A stretch of 64,000 nucleotides of DNA, taken from NCBI GenBank assembly GCA_036245525.1, contig BTPG01000003.1, forward strand, positions 214,466,949 to 214,530,948, read 5' to 3'. Below, piece by piece: positions 10,317-21,890 of the stretch. Source of the stretch: Semisulcospira habei. Lineage: Eukaryota; Mollusca; Gastropoda; Semisulcospiridae. Numbering within the stretch: the first letter of the stretch is position 1; every line of letters begins with the position of its first letter. The position numbers and the translations under genes are program-made. Below the pieces are notes generated by a model. That model ran no database searches. It was not told the DNA's origin and saw only the letters and a list, made by a program, of their open reading frames with translations.

Positions 10317-10738
10317 CCTGATAATAATAATAATAATACCGATATTATATAGGCGCTTTTTCTCAATTTTTGGGGAAATCGACTCAAAGCGCCGCGCCTG
10401 AAACCCAACACACACACTCACGAAACAGACACGGATTTACGCCATTTAAGACAAACACAGTACAAGACAAACGAAGGGCCAGTCAGCTACTGAAGTTACA
10501 GAGAAATTTGATCGCTTGTATTTGAAATTTGTAAAGTGGCCTGAGACCGGTACCAAAGTGTGGGGGGTGGGGGGGGGGGTGGGTGGAAGAACCGGAGTAC
10601 CCGGAGAAAGAACCCCCGACAGTCCGCCCGAATTAACGGTGACACTTACCAGAGGAGAAAAGTCCAACGCCGGAACCCGGTATCGAACCGCGCACCTTTG
10701 GCATTGGTGGCAGGCGCCTTAACCACTGCGCCACTTGA
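10317..10738 (-). mobile_element. tRNA-derived SINE with (TTA)n tail
   Basis: On the minus strand the head near 10735-10670 shows an A-box-like tggcgcagtggttaag and a B-box-like ggttcgatacc, i.e. an internal RNA polymerase III promoter. The 3' end (10400 to 10318) is gcgcctatataatatcggta followed by TTA repeats. That 3' end resembles the 3' ends of the LINEs at 35900-35990 and 36600-36726, which suggests it uses their machinery. It contains a G-rich tract at 10560-10583. Confidence 0.75.
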
Positions 10739-11110
10739 TAGCAAGTCTTTTCTATGCAAATTAGTTTGGATGACCACTCGGAAAGGTCAAGGTTACAGGA
10801 GCGCGGCAAATGTGTGAAAAATGTCAGTGTTTGATAGAATTGTAGATTTTATCAAAGCTGGTTACAAACCGTTCAATCGAACATGGCATAAAGGTAGCTG
10901 ATGATAACACTTTTAGCTGCATGCTCATTTAGTCGCCCCTTCACAAAGGTCAAGGGTCACAGAGGTCGACAATGTGTGAACAATGCATACATTTTGAGAT
11001 AACTCAGAATATAACTGAAACAAAGCCAGTTTATGCTTAGACACAGGAACACACAAAGGTCACACTTAAAATGTGGATTGGTCATACACATGAGCTATAT
11101 GGAAAAACAA
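10739..11110 (+). other. Intronic stretch, no gene seen
   Basis: Two loosely similar segments contain aaggtcaaggttacagg and aaggtcaagggtcacag (about 10780 and 10946). No coding sequence or RNA gene found. Confidence 0.5.
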
Positions 11111-11262
11111 AAACGTTTAACTTTCGTTGTCCAACACGAAGGTGATTTCAAAGACGGGCACCAAAAAGAGAACTGTACAAAATTTGACCGCAGCTGGGTT
11201 CGAACCCATGGACATCGCGGCGACAGTGGAAGGCTCTACCAACCGCGCTACCCTGCTTTCCA
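11111..11262 (-). mobile_element. tRNA-derived SINE, family shared with 32466-32634
   Basis: The minus-strand head reads gggtagcgcggttggtagag with B box gggttcgaacccagctg. The body has gtgcccgtctttga and ccttcgtgttgg. The same order occurs on the + strand at 32466-32634. The tRNA-like part is too diverged and lacks a proper acceptor stem, so it is a SINE and not a tRNA gene. Confidence 0.8.
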
Positions 11263-11460
11263 GCTCCCTATGATGAGCCGTAAGGGTTTTACCTTCCTTG
11301 GTTGTGTTTAATTAGCGAATAGTGCAGGAGCACAGTGTGCGTCAGCTGGCACTGAATGGGTTATGTTGTCATTCAAACACGACTGTCGTGTGCTATGTCT
11401 CACGCTAACCTGCCACCACATGTCAACAAAAAAACATTTTCAGCTTTTCTTACCACCCGA

Positions 11461-11509
11461 TGTGCAAAAGGCCATCGGGCCGACGTGAGTGCGATGGCCT
11501 TTGCGCACT
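11461..11509. repeat. Short hairpin repeat (GCAAAGGCCATCGGGCC family)
   Basis: gtgcaaaaggccat and atggcctttgcgcac form the arms, with gggccgacgt inside. Larger or diverged relatives are at 12783-12890 and 37064-37112. This copy lies 50 bp before the second Ig exon. Confidence 0.75.
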
Positions 11510-11559
11510 GGGAAAAAGCGAGAGCGGCTTGTAATTGCATCTAATGCGTACGCTTTCAG

Positions 11560-11898
11560 GGACCGGGATAGCTCGCGTGAAAAGCCTGCAGCTTAATAGC
11601 AGCGATGCAGACATTTTCACAGACAAAACCAATGAACTCTATGAACTGGACTGCCTAGCGATTGGAAACCCAAAGCCGGATCTCGACGTGTTCCTCGTGA
11701 CAGGCGCGACAGGTTCCGGCTCGCCTGCCAAAGAGGTCAAGCAGGTTCAATACAGGGATTTATCTAAAGTTCCCAACTACCGGCAGAAGCTGTACACCGT
11801 CAGGTCCCCCGCTGTGTGTCAGACTTACCACACGTTCCGCTGCTACACCAATAACTCCAATGGGAACCATTCCAAGACTATCACCATCACAGCTGGTT
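11560..11898 (+). CDS. Second Ig-like domain exon
   Basis: The acceptor is cgctttcag (AG at 11558-11559) and the donor is GTAAGT at 11899. The exon is 339 bp (113 codons), phase 1 at both ends, so it joins in frame to the first Ig exon. The translation looks like an extracellular Ig-like domain: a first cysteine in YELDCLAIGNPKPDL and a second in HTFRCYTNNSNGNHS, about 68 residues apart, plus an extra cysteine in SPAVCQTYH. Sequons NSS, NNS and NHS are present. The F-strand lacks the canonical D-x-G-x-Y-x-C, so the domain is divergent. It is separated from the transmembrane exon by about 24.9 kb of repeats; exons in between may have been missed. Confidence 0.82.
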
Positions 11899-12029
11899 GT
11901 AAGTGACGTAGCCGCGTAACACCAATAGTGAGCTTGCGTTCACACCGACTAACTGCCGACAACGATGCCCAGCGAAATCGCTCTTGCTAGCCAGCGTGTA
12001 CCATCAGTATAGACAACACGACACACAGT

Positions 12030-12520
12030 TTAAGGGGCATAGATCCTCATGAGCCCTTTGAGCTCATAAGGATCCATGCCTATTGGAGGTGTTTGGAGTG
12101 TTGTCAGTGTGTGAGGATCTATGCCTATTGGAGGTGTGTGCAGAGTTGTCTGTGCGTGAGGATCTATGCCTATTGAAGGTGTCTGCAGAGTTGTCTGTGC
12201 GTGAGGATCTATGCCTATTGGAGGTGTGTGCAGAGTTGTCTGTGCGTGAGTATCTCTCCTTATTGGAGGTGTGTGCAGTGTTGTCTGTGTGTGAGATCTA
12301 TCCCCATTGGAGGTGTGTGCAGAGTTGTCTGTGCGTGAGGATCTATGCCTATTGGAGGTGTGTGCAGAGTTGTCTGTGTGTGAGATCTATCCCCATTGGA
12401 GGTGTGTGCAGAGTTGTCTGTGCACGAGGATCTATGCCAATTGGACATGTGTGGAGTGTTGTCTGTATATGAGGACCTATGTCTATTGAAGGCGTGTGTA
12501 GTGTTGTTAGACTATTCTTA
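12030..12520 (+). repeat. 45-bp minisatellite preceded by a hairpin
   Basis: About ten units with period 45 (starts near 12113, 12158, 12203 and so on) contain gaggatctatgcctattgga and gcagagttgtctgtgcg. The array begins at a hairpin (12038-12080: catagatcctcatgagc, then gctcataaggatcca). That hairpin is the same type as in the inverted arms at 2170 and 6820, so the minisatellite seems to have expanded from part of that repeat family. Confidence 0.9.
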
Positions 12521-12782
12521 TGGTACAGATCGGTCACAAGTCATTCGCCGTGACTTGGCCGTCGTTTGTTGTCGTTAGTCTGTCGGCGCAAACGAAACCT
12601 CACTGGTATTTGACTTGTGCATGCTGGTGGCTTTACATAACTGTCCTCACGAAATGAGTCCTTGCAATGGCGCGTCCTACACGCACTGACAAGACGCATT
12701 CCTTGTCGTTATGCAGCAGTCTCAGTTGTGTCCGCAACGTGCACGCATTTACTGTTTGCTGGGACGACACTGGTTGTTCCTC

Positions 12783-12890
12783 TCAGTGCGCAAATGCCAT
12801 CGGGCCAACGTCGGCCGCCGTTAGCCTGCGCACGGCTGTGAGCGGGCCTACAGCGGACGACGTCGGCCCGATGAGCTTTGCGCACTAGAT
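12783..12890. repeat. ~105-bp palindromic element
   Basis: The arms gtgcgcaaatgccatcgggc and the 3' arm gcccgatgagctttgcgcac pair with few mismatches. The inner parts (aacgtcggccgc and cgacgtcgg) extend the stem. MITE-like, non-coding. Confidence 0.85.
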
Positions 12891-14330
12891 ACGGTCGCAT
12901 TGGGTAAGGACAACGAAGGAGAGCGAAATTGTGGTGTATGACCAATTAGTACCACAAGCATAGAGAAAACTCCAAACAATATACACATTTCATCGTGACC
13001 CCATGTCACGACTAGGGAGGGACAGACGAGAATGAAAGATAGAATAGAGGTAGAACCCCACAAATGTCCCGACTAAAGAGAGATAGACGAGACTGAAGGT
13101 TAGGAGTAGAAGAGAAGAGATAGATAAAGAACCCTAGCGTCTTGCCTCAAGACAGGTTACAGCTCAGCACAAGCAACACAACACATTTACTTTACACGTA
13201 CACTCAATCTTTATTGCTATTACACTAATTATCCCCCTTTCCTTCCTCCCCACCGACACTTCCTCTCCCTATCCCATCCTCCCCTCCCCCTCCCGAAAAA
13301 AGAAAAAGAAAAGAAAGAAAAGAAAAACAAAAGGGAAAAAATAAACCAAGTTTAATACTACTTCCAAGGTTAATACTACTTCCGCAGCATCAGCATTGCA
13401 TCGAGTGGTGGAAACAAACACTCCCCCACGCTACGCAGCACTGGTGCTCCACAATAATAATAAAAAGTCAGGTTACAGCCCTCAGAACTGACGGCTGAAA
13501 AACGTTATTTACAATATACTGTTCATATACAAGAATCATGTAACTACACCAAGGCAGAGTGAGTGACGGAAAGCTGAATAAGAATGGGACCACCGTGGTA
13601 AGTCGACGAACGCCAGTGGATCCCTCCCGTCCGGCTTCCTTAACGGTCGTACAGCTTCGCGGGTCTTCTCTCTCTGTCTCTCTCCCCGTTTCCCTGGCGC
13701 GAGGTCTGGTTGCAATGGCGACACGTCAGCTTCAGCAGTACAGACGACCGCGCCTTTTCCACGCCGACACCCGGTCCAGCGAGGCGTGGTTGGTCCTAAT
13801 GCCCGTCGGCCCTCCAACTGGTCCCGACCCCGAACGTCAAAAATGCAAAACAAAAGCAGAAGCCTAAACGGCCCCGTAAGTAACGTAAACCAGAGGGTCC
13901 TAAAACCAGCTAACCACCATACCCACCCTGCTTGGTTTACAAAAACACAACCACTAACCGTTCAAGCACTTGACCTTTAGTCATATGACACGTGCTTTTC
14001 AAATCATTCCAAGATTTACACATAAACCAAAACAACGAAAATTCTCAAACACTACATATAAACCCTCCTAACATTCTCTGCACTTCCACACCAGTCAATA
14101 CATTTCACCAACACATTCCACTAACCAATGCAACATTTCGTTAAACAGTTAAAAATAACTAATAATTACAGAACCAAACAATAACGCCAAAACAATACTT
14201 TCCTTTAACACCCATCGAGTTCTACCCTCCTTTTCCCCCCACGATACCCCTAGACCTAGCACATAGTACAAAACACCTATAACAACCATAACATAACAAA
14301 ACATCCGCACGCGGGATTTTTAACGCACTT
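12891..14330 (+). other. Intronic stretch, no gene seen
   Basis: Short ORFs occur at 13536-13980 on both strands, but none resembles a known domain and no splice sites frame them. A purine-rich stretch lies at 13297-13345. The last part is the left flank of the LINE insertion at 14341. Confidence 0.5.
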
Positions 14331-14343
14331 ACCTCCTCTGTAG

Positions 14344-15578
14344 TCACCATTGTCAGCACAAAGCTGGGTCCTCTGTGCAAGTCTAGTCCACCACTCATTC
14401 TGGAGATCTCTGAGCTTGCGCTGGAGACTGCTGCAGACGAGGCGGAAGGCAGACTTCTTCACAGGGCAGGAAGGCTGGGCTAGGTGGGCCTGATGGGCGG
14501 CTCTTTTTTTTGCTAGGTGTTCCTGGATCTCTACATCGTTTTCGTCAAACCAGTCTTTGTTCTTCTTTCTGGCGAAACCCAAGACTTCTGCAGAGGATTT
14601 TGTAATAGCAGTTTTCAGTTGTTCCCAAAGTGTTTCAGGAGAGGAGTCTACTGGGTCCGCTGTGTCTTTGAGCCTGCGCTGTAAATCTGTCTGAAAGGCG
14701 GCTTTCACATCGTCACGCTGAAGGCTGGCAACATCAAGCTTTTTCTTGGGGGGCCCCCATTTCTTGGGTTTTGGCCTGAAGTGGAGCCTGAGTTTGCAGC
14801 GGACAAGGCGGTGGTCAGTGTGGCACTCTGCGCTGGGCATCACTCTGGTGAGGAGGACGTCACTGCGGTCCCTCTGACGCACTAGGACATAGTCGATAAG
14901 GTGCCAGTGTTTGGAGCGAGGATGCATCCAGGTGGTCTTTCGACTGTCCTTTTGCTGAAAAGTAGTGTTGGTGATGACCAGTTGCTGCTCCGCACAGAAC
15001 TCCAACAGTAGGCGGCCATTGTCATTGCAGTTCCCCACGCCATGCTTGCCGAGGACTCCTTTCCAGGCTTCAGAGTCCTGGCCCACTCTGGCGTTGAAGT
15101 CGCCAAGGATGATGACTTTGTCGTCTGCAGGGGTACTCTGTAGGAGGCTGCGCAGGTCAGTGTAAAATTTGTCCTTTTCAGCAGGCTCTGCCAGGAGGGT
15201 TGGGGAGTACACACTGAGAAGGGTGACGTGTTGCTGGTGTCTCAGTGGGAGGCGCATGGACATGATGCGGTCTGAGTGGCCCGTTGGTAGGTTTTCCAGC
15301 TTAGTCGCAATGGATGTCTTGACCATGAAACCCACGCCTGAGAGCCGTCTTTCTGATGCAGGCCTGCCTGACCAGTAGAGGGTGTACCCAGCACCAAGTT
15401 CTTGGAGGCTGCCTTCGTCCGGAAGGCGTACTTCGCTGAGCGCGGCGATGTCGATGTTTAACCTCCGCAATTCATGGGCAATGAGGGCGGAGCGACGTTC
15501 AGGGCGTCCGCTGTCTGCTTTGTCGAGCATGGTTCGGACGTTCCAGCATGCTACGTTGAGTCCGGTCGTGGTCGTCAT
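14344..15578 (-). pseudogene. RTE-like LINE ORF, endonuclease half (inverted segment)
   Basis: The minus-strand frame starts MTTTTGLNVACWNVRTML and encodes an AP-type endonuclease: ALSEVRLPDEG, GVGFMVKTSIATKL, VIILGDFNARVGQD, TTWMHPRSKHWHLIDYVLVR and SAECHTDHRLVRCKL. Such enzymes nick target DNA for reverse transcription. The frame runs on into the spacer before RT and ends in flanking DNA at 14277, because the RT half is in the opposite orientation. The frame is otherwise uninterrupted. It matches 25433-26374 closely. Confidence 0.9.
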
Positions 15579-16098
15579 GAGAGTGGATCCGTTATTCTTT
15601 CTTGTTTTTTGACCGCAGGAGAAGATGCCCGTTGACCGCGGCTAGCCAACTGGGGTTGCGAGGGGACGAGCTTTGGTTAGGCCACCTTTTCTAGGCCCCT
15701 CTCCGTGTGGAGCAAGCAGTGCTGTCCCTAGAGAAGGCTGCTTGGTCGTTCAGGGTGTGCCGAGTGATGTTGTCATCCCCAGGTCAACATCAGGCGACCA
15801 ATATCCTGAACCGCCTGCATGCAGGTTTGAGACTGCGGCTTCCAGTGACATCTTTCACCTGCCGTTTCGCCCCTCGCCCGTCGCTACAGGACTTGGAATG
15901 GTCAGTGTCATGGTCCGTGGACGTTTCCTAAAGCCTGCGCGGTGGAGCTTTTTGGTGGAGTGCAGTGTGCGCAGTACTGGCCCCACCCTTTAAACCCTTG
16001 GTTCATCTGCCATGGCCTAGCAAGCTGGGACGATGGCATCGAGGTCCTCGGGTCGTAGGTTTTATATCAGACTGTCCTTGTCCTAGTCTCTGGCTCAA

Positions 16099-16254
16099 AA
16101 GCCTTCCCCGGAGACACGGGGGCTTTGATGTCAGGGGTTTCCTCCCTTAGCCTTTCCGCAGCCAAGCGGCCAGGCCTGCAAGGCAGCAGGCGACTCGTGG
16201 AGGGCGGGGTCGTCTATGTCCCGTGCAGATGTGAACATCTGCCCACTGCCCACT
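16099..16254. other. Junction between the inverted and forward LINE halves
   Basis: This stretch has no match in the second copy of the element. It could be 5' UTR missing from that copy, or filler made at the twin-priming joint. Confidence 0.45.
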
Positions 16255-18265
16255 TTGTGCTGACAATGGTGACTACAGGGGCTTCTACGAAGCACTGAAA
16301 GCAGTGTATGGCCCCAGGCACCTGGTACAAAGTCCCCTGCGAAGCGCGAATGGCCAGGCACTCCTCACAGATAATACCTCCATCTTGAACCGCTGGTCGG
16401 AATACTTTCAGAGCCTCTTCAGCGCTGAGCGCACTGTTCAAGAAGCAGTCGTCATACAAATCCCACACCTCCCAGTAAAGGTTGAATTGGACGAACCGCC
16501 CACCGCTGAAGAGACCCTCACAGCCATCCACCAGCTCAAGAGTGGCAAAGCAGCAGGCATTGATGGAATACCGCCAGAGATCTGGAAATATGGAGGCACA
16601 GCACTGCACAACAAGCTCCATGACCTCTTTCTCTGCTGCTGGGAGGAAGGAACACTACCAAAAGATCTCCGTGATGCAGTCGTTATCACCCTGTACAAGA
16701 ACAAAGGCGAGAAGTCTGACTGTTCCAACTATCGGGGAATTACCCTGCTGTCCATTGCTGGGAAAATCCCTGCAAGGCTGCTCCTGAATCGGCTGGTACC
16801 TGCCATCGCTGAAGACCAACTCCCAGAGGGCCAGTGTGGCTTCAGAGCAAACAGGAGCACCACCGATATGGTCTTTGTGCTGAGACAGCTACAGGAGAAG
16901 TGCCGCGAGCAGAACAAAGGGCTGTACGTAACATTTGTCGACCTAACAAAAGCGTTCGACACTGTGAGCAGGCAAGGCATGTGGCAGATCCTGGAGCGAC
17001 TTGGCTGTCCCCCAAAGTGCCTCAACATGATTGTCCAGCTACACGAGGACCAGCAAGGCCAGGTCAGACTCAACAATGACCTTTCAGAACCATTCCCTAT
17101 TCTCAACGGCGTAAAGCAGGGCTGCGTGCTGGCACCGACCCTCTTCACCATCTTTTTTAGCATGATGTTGAAGCAGGCCACAGTGGACCTTGATGATGAC
17201 GATGCAGTGTACATCAGGTATCGTCTCGATGGCAGCCTGTTCAACCTCAGACGACTGCAGGCCCACACGAAAACCCTAGACCAACTGATTCGTGAGCTGC
17301 TTTTTGCTGATGATGCTGCCCTCGTTGCACACACAGAGAGAGCCCTGCAGCGCATCACGTCTTGCTTCGCAGATGCTGCCCAGCTCTTTGGACTCGAGGT
17401 CAGTCTGAAAAAGACAGAGGTCCTCCATCAGCCGGCACCCAAGACAGTGTATCGCCCTCCTCACATCACCATTGGCGAGTCTGAACTAAAGTCAGTGCAC
17501 CAGTTTACTTACCTTGGCTGCATTATCACGTCGGACGCCAAGCTGGACAAGGAGCTTAACAGCAGGCTGGCAAAAGCGAACAGCGCTTTCGGGCGACTTT
17601 TCAAGCGGGTGTGGCACAATCAACAGCTGAAAACAGGCACCAAGATCAGCGTGTACAGAGCTGTGGTCCTCACCACCCTGCTGTATGGTTCCGAGTCCTG
17701 GGCCCTCTACCGCAGCCAACTACGACTCCTCGAACGCTTCCACCAGCGCTGCCTGCGTACCATCCTGGGCATTCACTGGAGTGACTATGTCACCAACGTC
17801 GAGGTCCTTGAACAGGCTGAAACTGTGAGCATCGAGGCTTTGCTGTTGCGGACACAGCTCCGCTGGGCGGGGCATGTCTCCAGGATGGAGGATCATCGCC
17901 TACCAAAGATCACCCTGTTCGGCGAGCTTGCTACTGGACACCGTGACAGAGGGGCACCAAAGAAGAGATACAAAGACTGTCTCAAGAAGTCACTTAGTGC
18001 CTGCCAAATCGACCACCACCAGTGGTCTTCGCTTGCTGCGGACCGTGACACCTGGCGCTCCACCATTTACAAGGCAGCTGTCTCCTTTGAGGACTCTCAC
18101 AGAGCTAGCCTTAAGGACAAGCGGCTCAGGAGAAAAAACAGAGATGCCGCAGCTCAGAACCCCGGCCATACCTTCCCCTGCAGCCACTGCGGTCGAACCT
18201 GCCTGTCTCGGATTGGCCTCCGCAGCCACGAACAAGCCTGCAGACGTCGTGGGCAACTCCTATAA
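16255..18265 (+). pseudogene. RTE-like LINE ORF, RT half with C-terminal zinc finger
   Basis: The open frame encodes: linker PPEIWKYGG, fingers CSNYRGITLLSIAGK, palm FVDLTKAFDTVSRQGMW, GVKQGCVLAPTLF, and catalytic FADDAAL. These are followed by YLGCIITSDAKLDKEL, LLYGSESWALYRSQLR, LRWAGHVSRMEDHRLPK and a C-terminal C2H2-like finger FPCSHCGRTCLSRIGLRSH. RT copies element RNA at the nicked target. The frame is complete to the stop at 18263-18265 but is cut off from its endonuclease half by the inversion. Confidence 0.9.
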
Positions 18266-18306
18266 AATCTTCGTTCGCGAAGTCAAGCCAAGAGAGACCT
18301 CCTCTG

Positions 18307-18660
18307 CGACCCGTCATAAACCGCCGACACCCGTAGGCACAATAACCCCAGTCTCCGGCCTCCAACGACCACGGGACTGGACCGGCGCTGTGTCACTGAC
18401 TACTAGCAGTCAGCTGGGCAAGACAACCTGGTCTAACCGAGTACAGCTGCGAACTAAACTATTATTCCCTTGCTACCGACAATGTAAAGTCTGCAGTGAA
18501 CACACTACGGCATTCACTAGCGCGCCCGGCACGTGCAAAACAAAGAACACTAACCCGTGTCTACCGACTTGTAAACAACTCACTATTCATACACTGCCCG
18601 GTGCTACGGTAACTTTCGCCTACCACTGTCAAAACAGTCACTAACCGTGACACCCCAAGA
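18307..18660 (+). other. Right flank of LINE insertion, no gene seen
   Basis: Intronic sequence rich in CA/CT motifs. No domain or RNA gene found. Confidence 0.4.
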
Positions 18661-18865
18661 GCTAATGAATGAACGATACTTTATTTCGCAAGGATGGAAA
18701 CAATAGGCGCACAGGCCTCTTTTTGTGTTTGTCCTTGCTAAACTCCAACATTAAAAACAACATTAAAATAACATGTTAACAGCATAAACTTGACAAGCGG
18801 CTTCACGCACAGGTCACTTGTGTTATATATTCCGATATAAGTTCACAAGTCACTGAAGGTTACAT

Positions 18866-18980
<115 letters not shown>

Positions 18981-19261
18981 ATTTGACAGGCTCTTAGGGT
19001 GGGGGAGGGGGGGGGTGCGATGTACAATGAGTGTTTATAGACAGAGCTTTGAAATGAAATAAAATGAAATGAAATAAAACTTTTTATTTCAAGGTTAAAT
19101 GATTAGGTACCTTCATTGACCTTTTTTTTTTCAATCACGTCCTTGCAAAGCTATAGCTATAAACACATACACATAATTTTATATATAAAAGTATACATAA
19201 TAGTGAAACGTACAGGCAACAATAATTCCATTTCAAATAATAAATGCTCACATTATACCAC

Positions 19262-19303
19262 AGACACACACACACACATAAACACCCATACACACACACA
19301 CAC

Positions 19304-19355
<52 letters not shown>

Positions 19356-19380
19356 ATATATACCAGTCCACTCAGACACA

Positions 19381-19446
<66 letters not shown>
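19262..19446 (+). repeat. Two (CA)n blocks
   Basis: CA runs at 19262-19353 and 19375-19446, split by a short unique stretch. Confidence 0.95.
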
Positions 19447-19447
<1 letters not shown>

Positions 19448-19639
19448 ACGCCAAACTTACAAACATACTAGAACAAATTAGAAGACAATAAAAAGACATG
19501 TCTTCTTTTCCGCTGAGGTTTCAAAACGAAAAAAAAAAATGACAAAGAACATCTCAGCAAGTCTAAAGTGTTATGATACATGAATATGAATAAGGAAATG
19601 TTTCTGCAGGCAATGACTGTATGTGAAAGAAAAAAAATA

Positions 19640-21080
19640 ACACTATGTTTTCATATGTTGTGCAGTTGATTATTGAAAGTTTGTAATGAAAGTGCTGCTT
19701 TAATGTCTGCAGGAACTGTGTTCCATAATTTTGCACCAGAGTAGGAGAGGGACGTCTTGTAAATATCTAAGCAGGGTCTTGGTACTATCAAATTGTTTCC
19801 TGGTGTTCGATTAGATCTGTGGGCAAGTGCAAACACATTATAGTGATGGAGCTGGTGAGTCTGAGAGGGTGATTTTGCGCATGAGTACCAACTTATTATA
19901 AATGAACTGCTTGTGAAGTGGCAGGATATCCAGCAGCTTTAACATGTAATCAGTACTAATGACTTGCATGGGTCTGTCAACGATTAATTTGATTGCCCAC
20001 CTAAGAAGCGAACTCATCCTTTTGAGATTAGCATCACTGTTTCCATCCCAGGCGAAGAAGGCATTATCTAAATATGGCTGAATATGGGCACAGTCAAAAC
20101 GTTTTGTTGTTGGTTCGTTAGTAAAATATCTTGATTTTGACAGTAATAATAAGTTGGGTTTTTATATTGTTTTACACACGTTAGTAATATGGCTTTCCCA
20201 GCACAGTTTGTCATCAATGATGATTCCAAGCACACGCTGTTCCTTGATTTGCTCAACAGACTATCCATTCATAAGGAGCTGTAGGGGAGGCGGGTTCACC
20301 TGATGCTTTTGTCTAGTAGTAATTACATGCATTTGGTCTTAGTAGGATTCGGAATCATATAATTGTTTTGACACCATATAGAAACATTATTCAGGCCGCT
20401 TTGTAGGGACTGGGTTATACAGGATGCATCTGTAACACGTCGAGTTTAATCATCAGCGAAGAGACTACAGGTTACGAGGCGGTCGAATATATGTAAGGGA
20501 AGATCGTTTATAAAAACTGAAAATAATAATGGACCGAGGACAGATCCTTGTGGTAGTCCGTGCTCTATCACCCTCTCACGTGAGTTTGTACCATTCACAC
20601 AGACGTACTGTGTGCGCCCGTTTAGATATGATGTAATAAAGGCAAGGGTGCCATCACCTAGCTGATAGGCAGCAAGATTTTTAATTAAAATATCATGATT
20701 GACAAGATCAAAGGATTGTGAAAGGTTCAAAAACATTACTCCATTCATTTGCACATTAGTCATAGCAGTTAACCATCTGTCAACCTGGTAAACCAAAGCT
20801 GTTAAACAAGAATGTCTCATACGAAAACCAGACTGTAGTGGATGAACGAATTTTTATTTATCTAAGAAATGTTGTAAATGTGTGTGGATATGTCTTTCAA
20901 TCGCTTTTGACAGAGTTGACAACAGAGAAATGGGTCTGAAATGTTTGGGGTAATATAAATCTTTGTTTCAGGTAGCCGTATTAACTTTGCCGTTTTCAGA
21001 CCGGATGGAAATTGTCCATGTTGTATGCAAAGATTGTAAATGTATGTTGTGGTGTCTGGAGTATTCAAGGAGGGGGTTTC
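19640..21080 (-). mobile_element. Decayed CR1/Jockey-like LINE
   Basis: Minus-strand pieces in several frames: LIRLPETKIYITPN (21068 on), then the RT core GVMFLNLSQSFDLVNHDIL, HGLPQGSVLGPLLFSVFINDLP and FADD (20820-20446). The C-terminal tail VPRPCLDIYKTSLSYSGAKLW follows at 19836-19651. The order fits one LINE with several frameshifts and stops. The tail matches the fragment at 1003-1140. No TSD identified. Confidence 0.85.
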
Positions 21081-21890
21081 ACCTATAATAGGGGGACAAG
21101 TCGTCTCACGAAGGTTAGAGAGTAGTCCACCAGTTTAGGTCCCCAATTTTGCTCTCAGCTCTCACTTGTGGCTCCATGTAGCTGCAGCATGCGCAGCGGC
21201 CACACCACGGACAACAGCTTCGACTGGCTGGCTAAACCAAGTGAGGGGACACCGAGGGTCTCAAACCCTTGGTGAGGCAGAACTTGCTCGTCCTAGCATG
21301 CAAAGTCTGTCACCGGCCGACTGGGCGGAGGAAACTCAATCAAGGGTTCAACTGCCAAGAGGGCGGGTCAGCAGTGCACTGTGGAGTGCATAGGGTATGT
21401 CAGAGCACAGAAGAAGACATGGCCATCCACTGCAGCCAAGGAAGTTACCAGTTGTAACGTCTTATCGTGCCACTGGACTCTGATTTCTGCGGCCGAGAGG
21501 GTGGGGTTGATCCAGCGCAACAGCTTCTCCACCAAAATCTCCTTCACGCGCAGGTATTGTGCATAGATCTTCATATTCACCAAATCTGCTTCTTCATCTT
21601 CTTTTTTTTTCTTCTGCCTCCTCCAGAAGTCCTGCGGCGATGGGGAACGGGCGAACCGACAGGTAGATGTTACTACTGGGAGTATCAGCTCCGAACCTAC
21701 ACGTAGGCGGTCTGTGGACCAGTGGTCGCTCTTCCCTGTACCAGGGGCAGCAGGTCGGTTCGGCATCATCCCAGACGACTGAGCAGCCCTCTTTAGGACA
21801 TCACTGCTCACACTAGTATGGGAGGGAACTAGAAAAGGTGTCCCAAACATTGCCTGCCCTACACAAACCGGTCACCTTACCGCGGCTGGC
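21081..21890 (+). other. Region between decayed LINEs; possible 5' UTR of the next LINE
   Basis: Contains cggcgatggggaacgggcga and other stretches resembling the 5' leader of RTE-like elements here. No confident coding sequence. Confidence 0.35.

Larger units (their letters stand above)
14341..18296. mobile_element. RTE-like LINE with inverted 5' half (twin-priming structure) and 10-bp TSD
   Basis: The endonuclease half runs on the minus strand (about 16098 down to 14341). The RT half runs on the + strand (16255-18296). Both halves contain the shared joint tttgtgctgacaatggtgac, at the 3' limit of the inverted part and at the start of the forward part. The direct repeat acctcctctg lies at 14331-14340 and 18297-18306, outside both ends, so the whole is one insertion. 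The element ends with ttcgcgaagtcaagccaag, as in the second copy ending at 28664. Confidence 0.88.

Noticed and set aside
12083..12472. 129-residue ORF with repeated SVREDLCLLEVCAEL
   Set aside because: Translation of the 45-bp minisatellite; period divisible by three keeps the frame open by chance.
13536..13980. Overlapping ORFs of about 100 codons on both strands
   Set aside because: No recognisable domain, no splice sites in phase with the host gene.
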